Source of the DNA: JBKPDV01 sp046728075
Lineage (GTDB): Bacteria; Acidobacteriota; Thermoanaerobaculia; UBA5066; Gp7-AA6
Direction of reading: 5' to 3'
Length of the DNA stretch: 5,310 nucleotides
Assembly (NCBI GenBank): GCA_046728075.1
Contig: JBKPDV010000126.1
Location: 1 to 5,310, forward strand
A program made the translations under genes and the position numbers. Position 1 is the first letter of the stretch. Each line of letters starts with the position of its first letter. Shown here one piece after another: positions 5,233 through 5,310 of the stretch. The notes beneath the pieces were generated by a model, which was not told the DNA's origin, ran no database searches, and saw only the letters and a list, made by a program, of their open reading frames with translations.

Positions 5233-5289
5233 TGCTCTCGGCTCTCGACTCTGGACTTTCGGCGTCGTCTAAAGTCTAAAGTCTGAGGT
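5233..5289. repeat. Second heptamer cluster: CTCTCGR-type and CTAAAGT units
   Basis: Seven-base units recur: CTCTCGG, CTCTCGA, CTCTGGA, CTTTCGG (5234-5261), largely the reverse complement of the GAGAGTC units 35-90 bases to the left, then CTAAAGT, CTAAAGT, CTGAGGT (5269-5289). The two clusters form an imperfect inverted arrangement with the terminator-like hairpin between them. The last 20 bases of the window (5290-5310) show nothing identifiable. Confidence 0.7.
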
Positions 5290-5310
5290 TTCCGGTGGCT
5301 ATACCAGAAC

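Overview
This is a GC-rich bacterial fragment, most likely a metagenome or draft-genome contig end. The first 16 bases are not genomic: they match the Tn5/Nextera mosaic-end sequence used in tagmentation libraries, so real sequence starts at position 17 inside a gene. The GC-rich codon third positions, the gene types and the heptamer repeats near the right end would fit a soil or sediment lineage such as Acidobacteriota. That placement is a guess; no marker gene is present.

Layout: (1) 17-1213 +, 3' part of a phospholipase D / cardiolipin synthase-type membrane-lipid enzyme. (2) 1207-1506 -, an unrecognised 99-residue protein, convergent with the first gene and overlapping its end by 7 bases. 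(3) 1580-2503 +, a DnaQ-like DEDDh 3'-5' exonuclease with a C-terminal DUF3820-like module and a tail carrying three Q-x-[AS]-L-P-L-D motifs that resemble sliding-clamp-binding peptides. (4) 2504-3049 -, a small secreted protein, tentatively CpeT-like, whose stop codon directly abuts that of the exonuclease. (5) 3211-3705 -, a small lipoprotein, starting inside the stop codon of (6) 3702-4811 -, an HTH + WYL + WCX transcriptional regulator. (7) 4812-5310, about 500 bases without a convincing large gene. It holds two small palindromes upstream of the regulator, a possible 38-residue membrane peptide, a long GC-rich hairpin and heptanucleotide repeats in both orientations.

The only gene pair with clear evidence of co-expression is the WYL regulator and the lipoprotein (GTGA start/stop overlap). 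The secreted protein lies 161 bases further on with its own strong ribosome binding site and could be in the same transcript or separate. The exonuclease and the 99-residue gene diverge from a 73-base gap. No complete defence system, mobile element, CRISPR array or RNA gene is visible. The most interesting items are the triplicated clamp-motif-like tail of the exonuclease, altered signature residues in the PLD and WYL proteins, and the repeat-rich right end.
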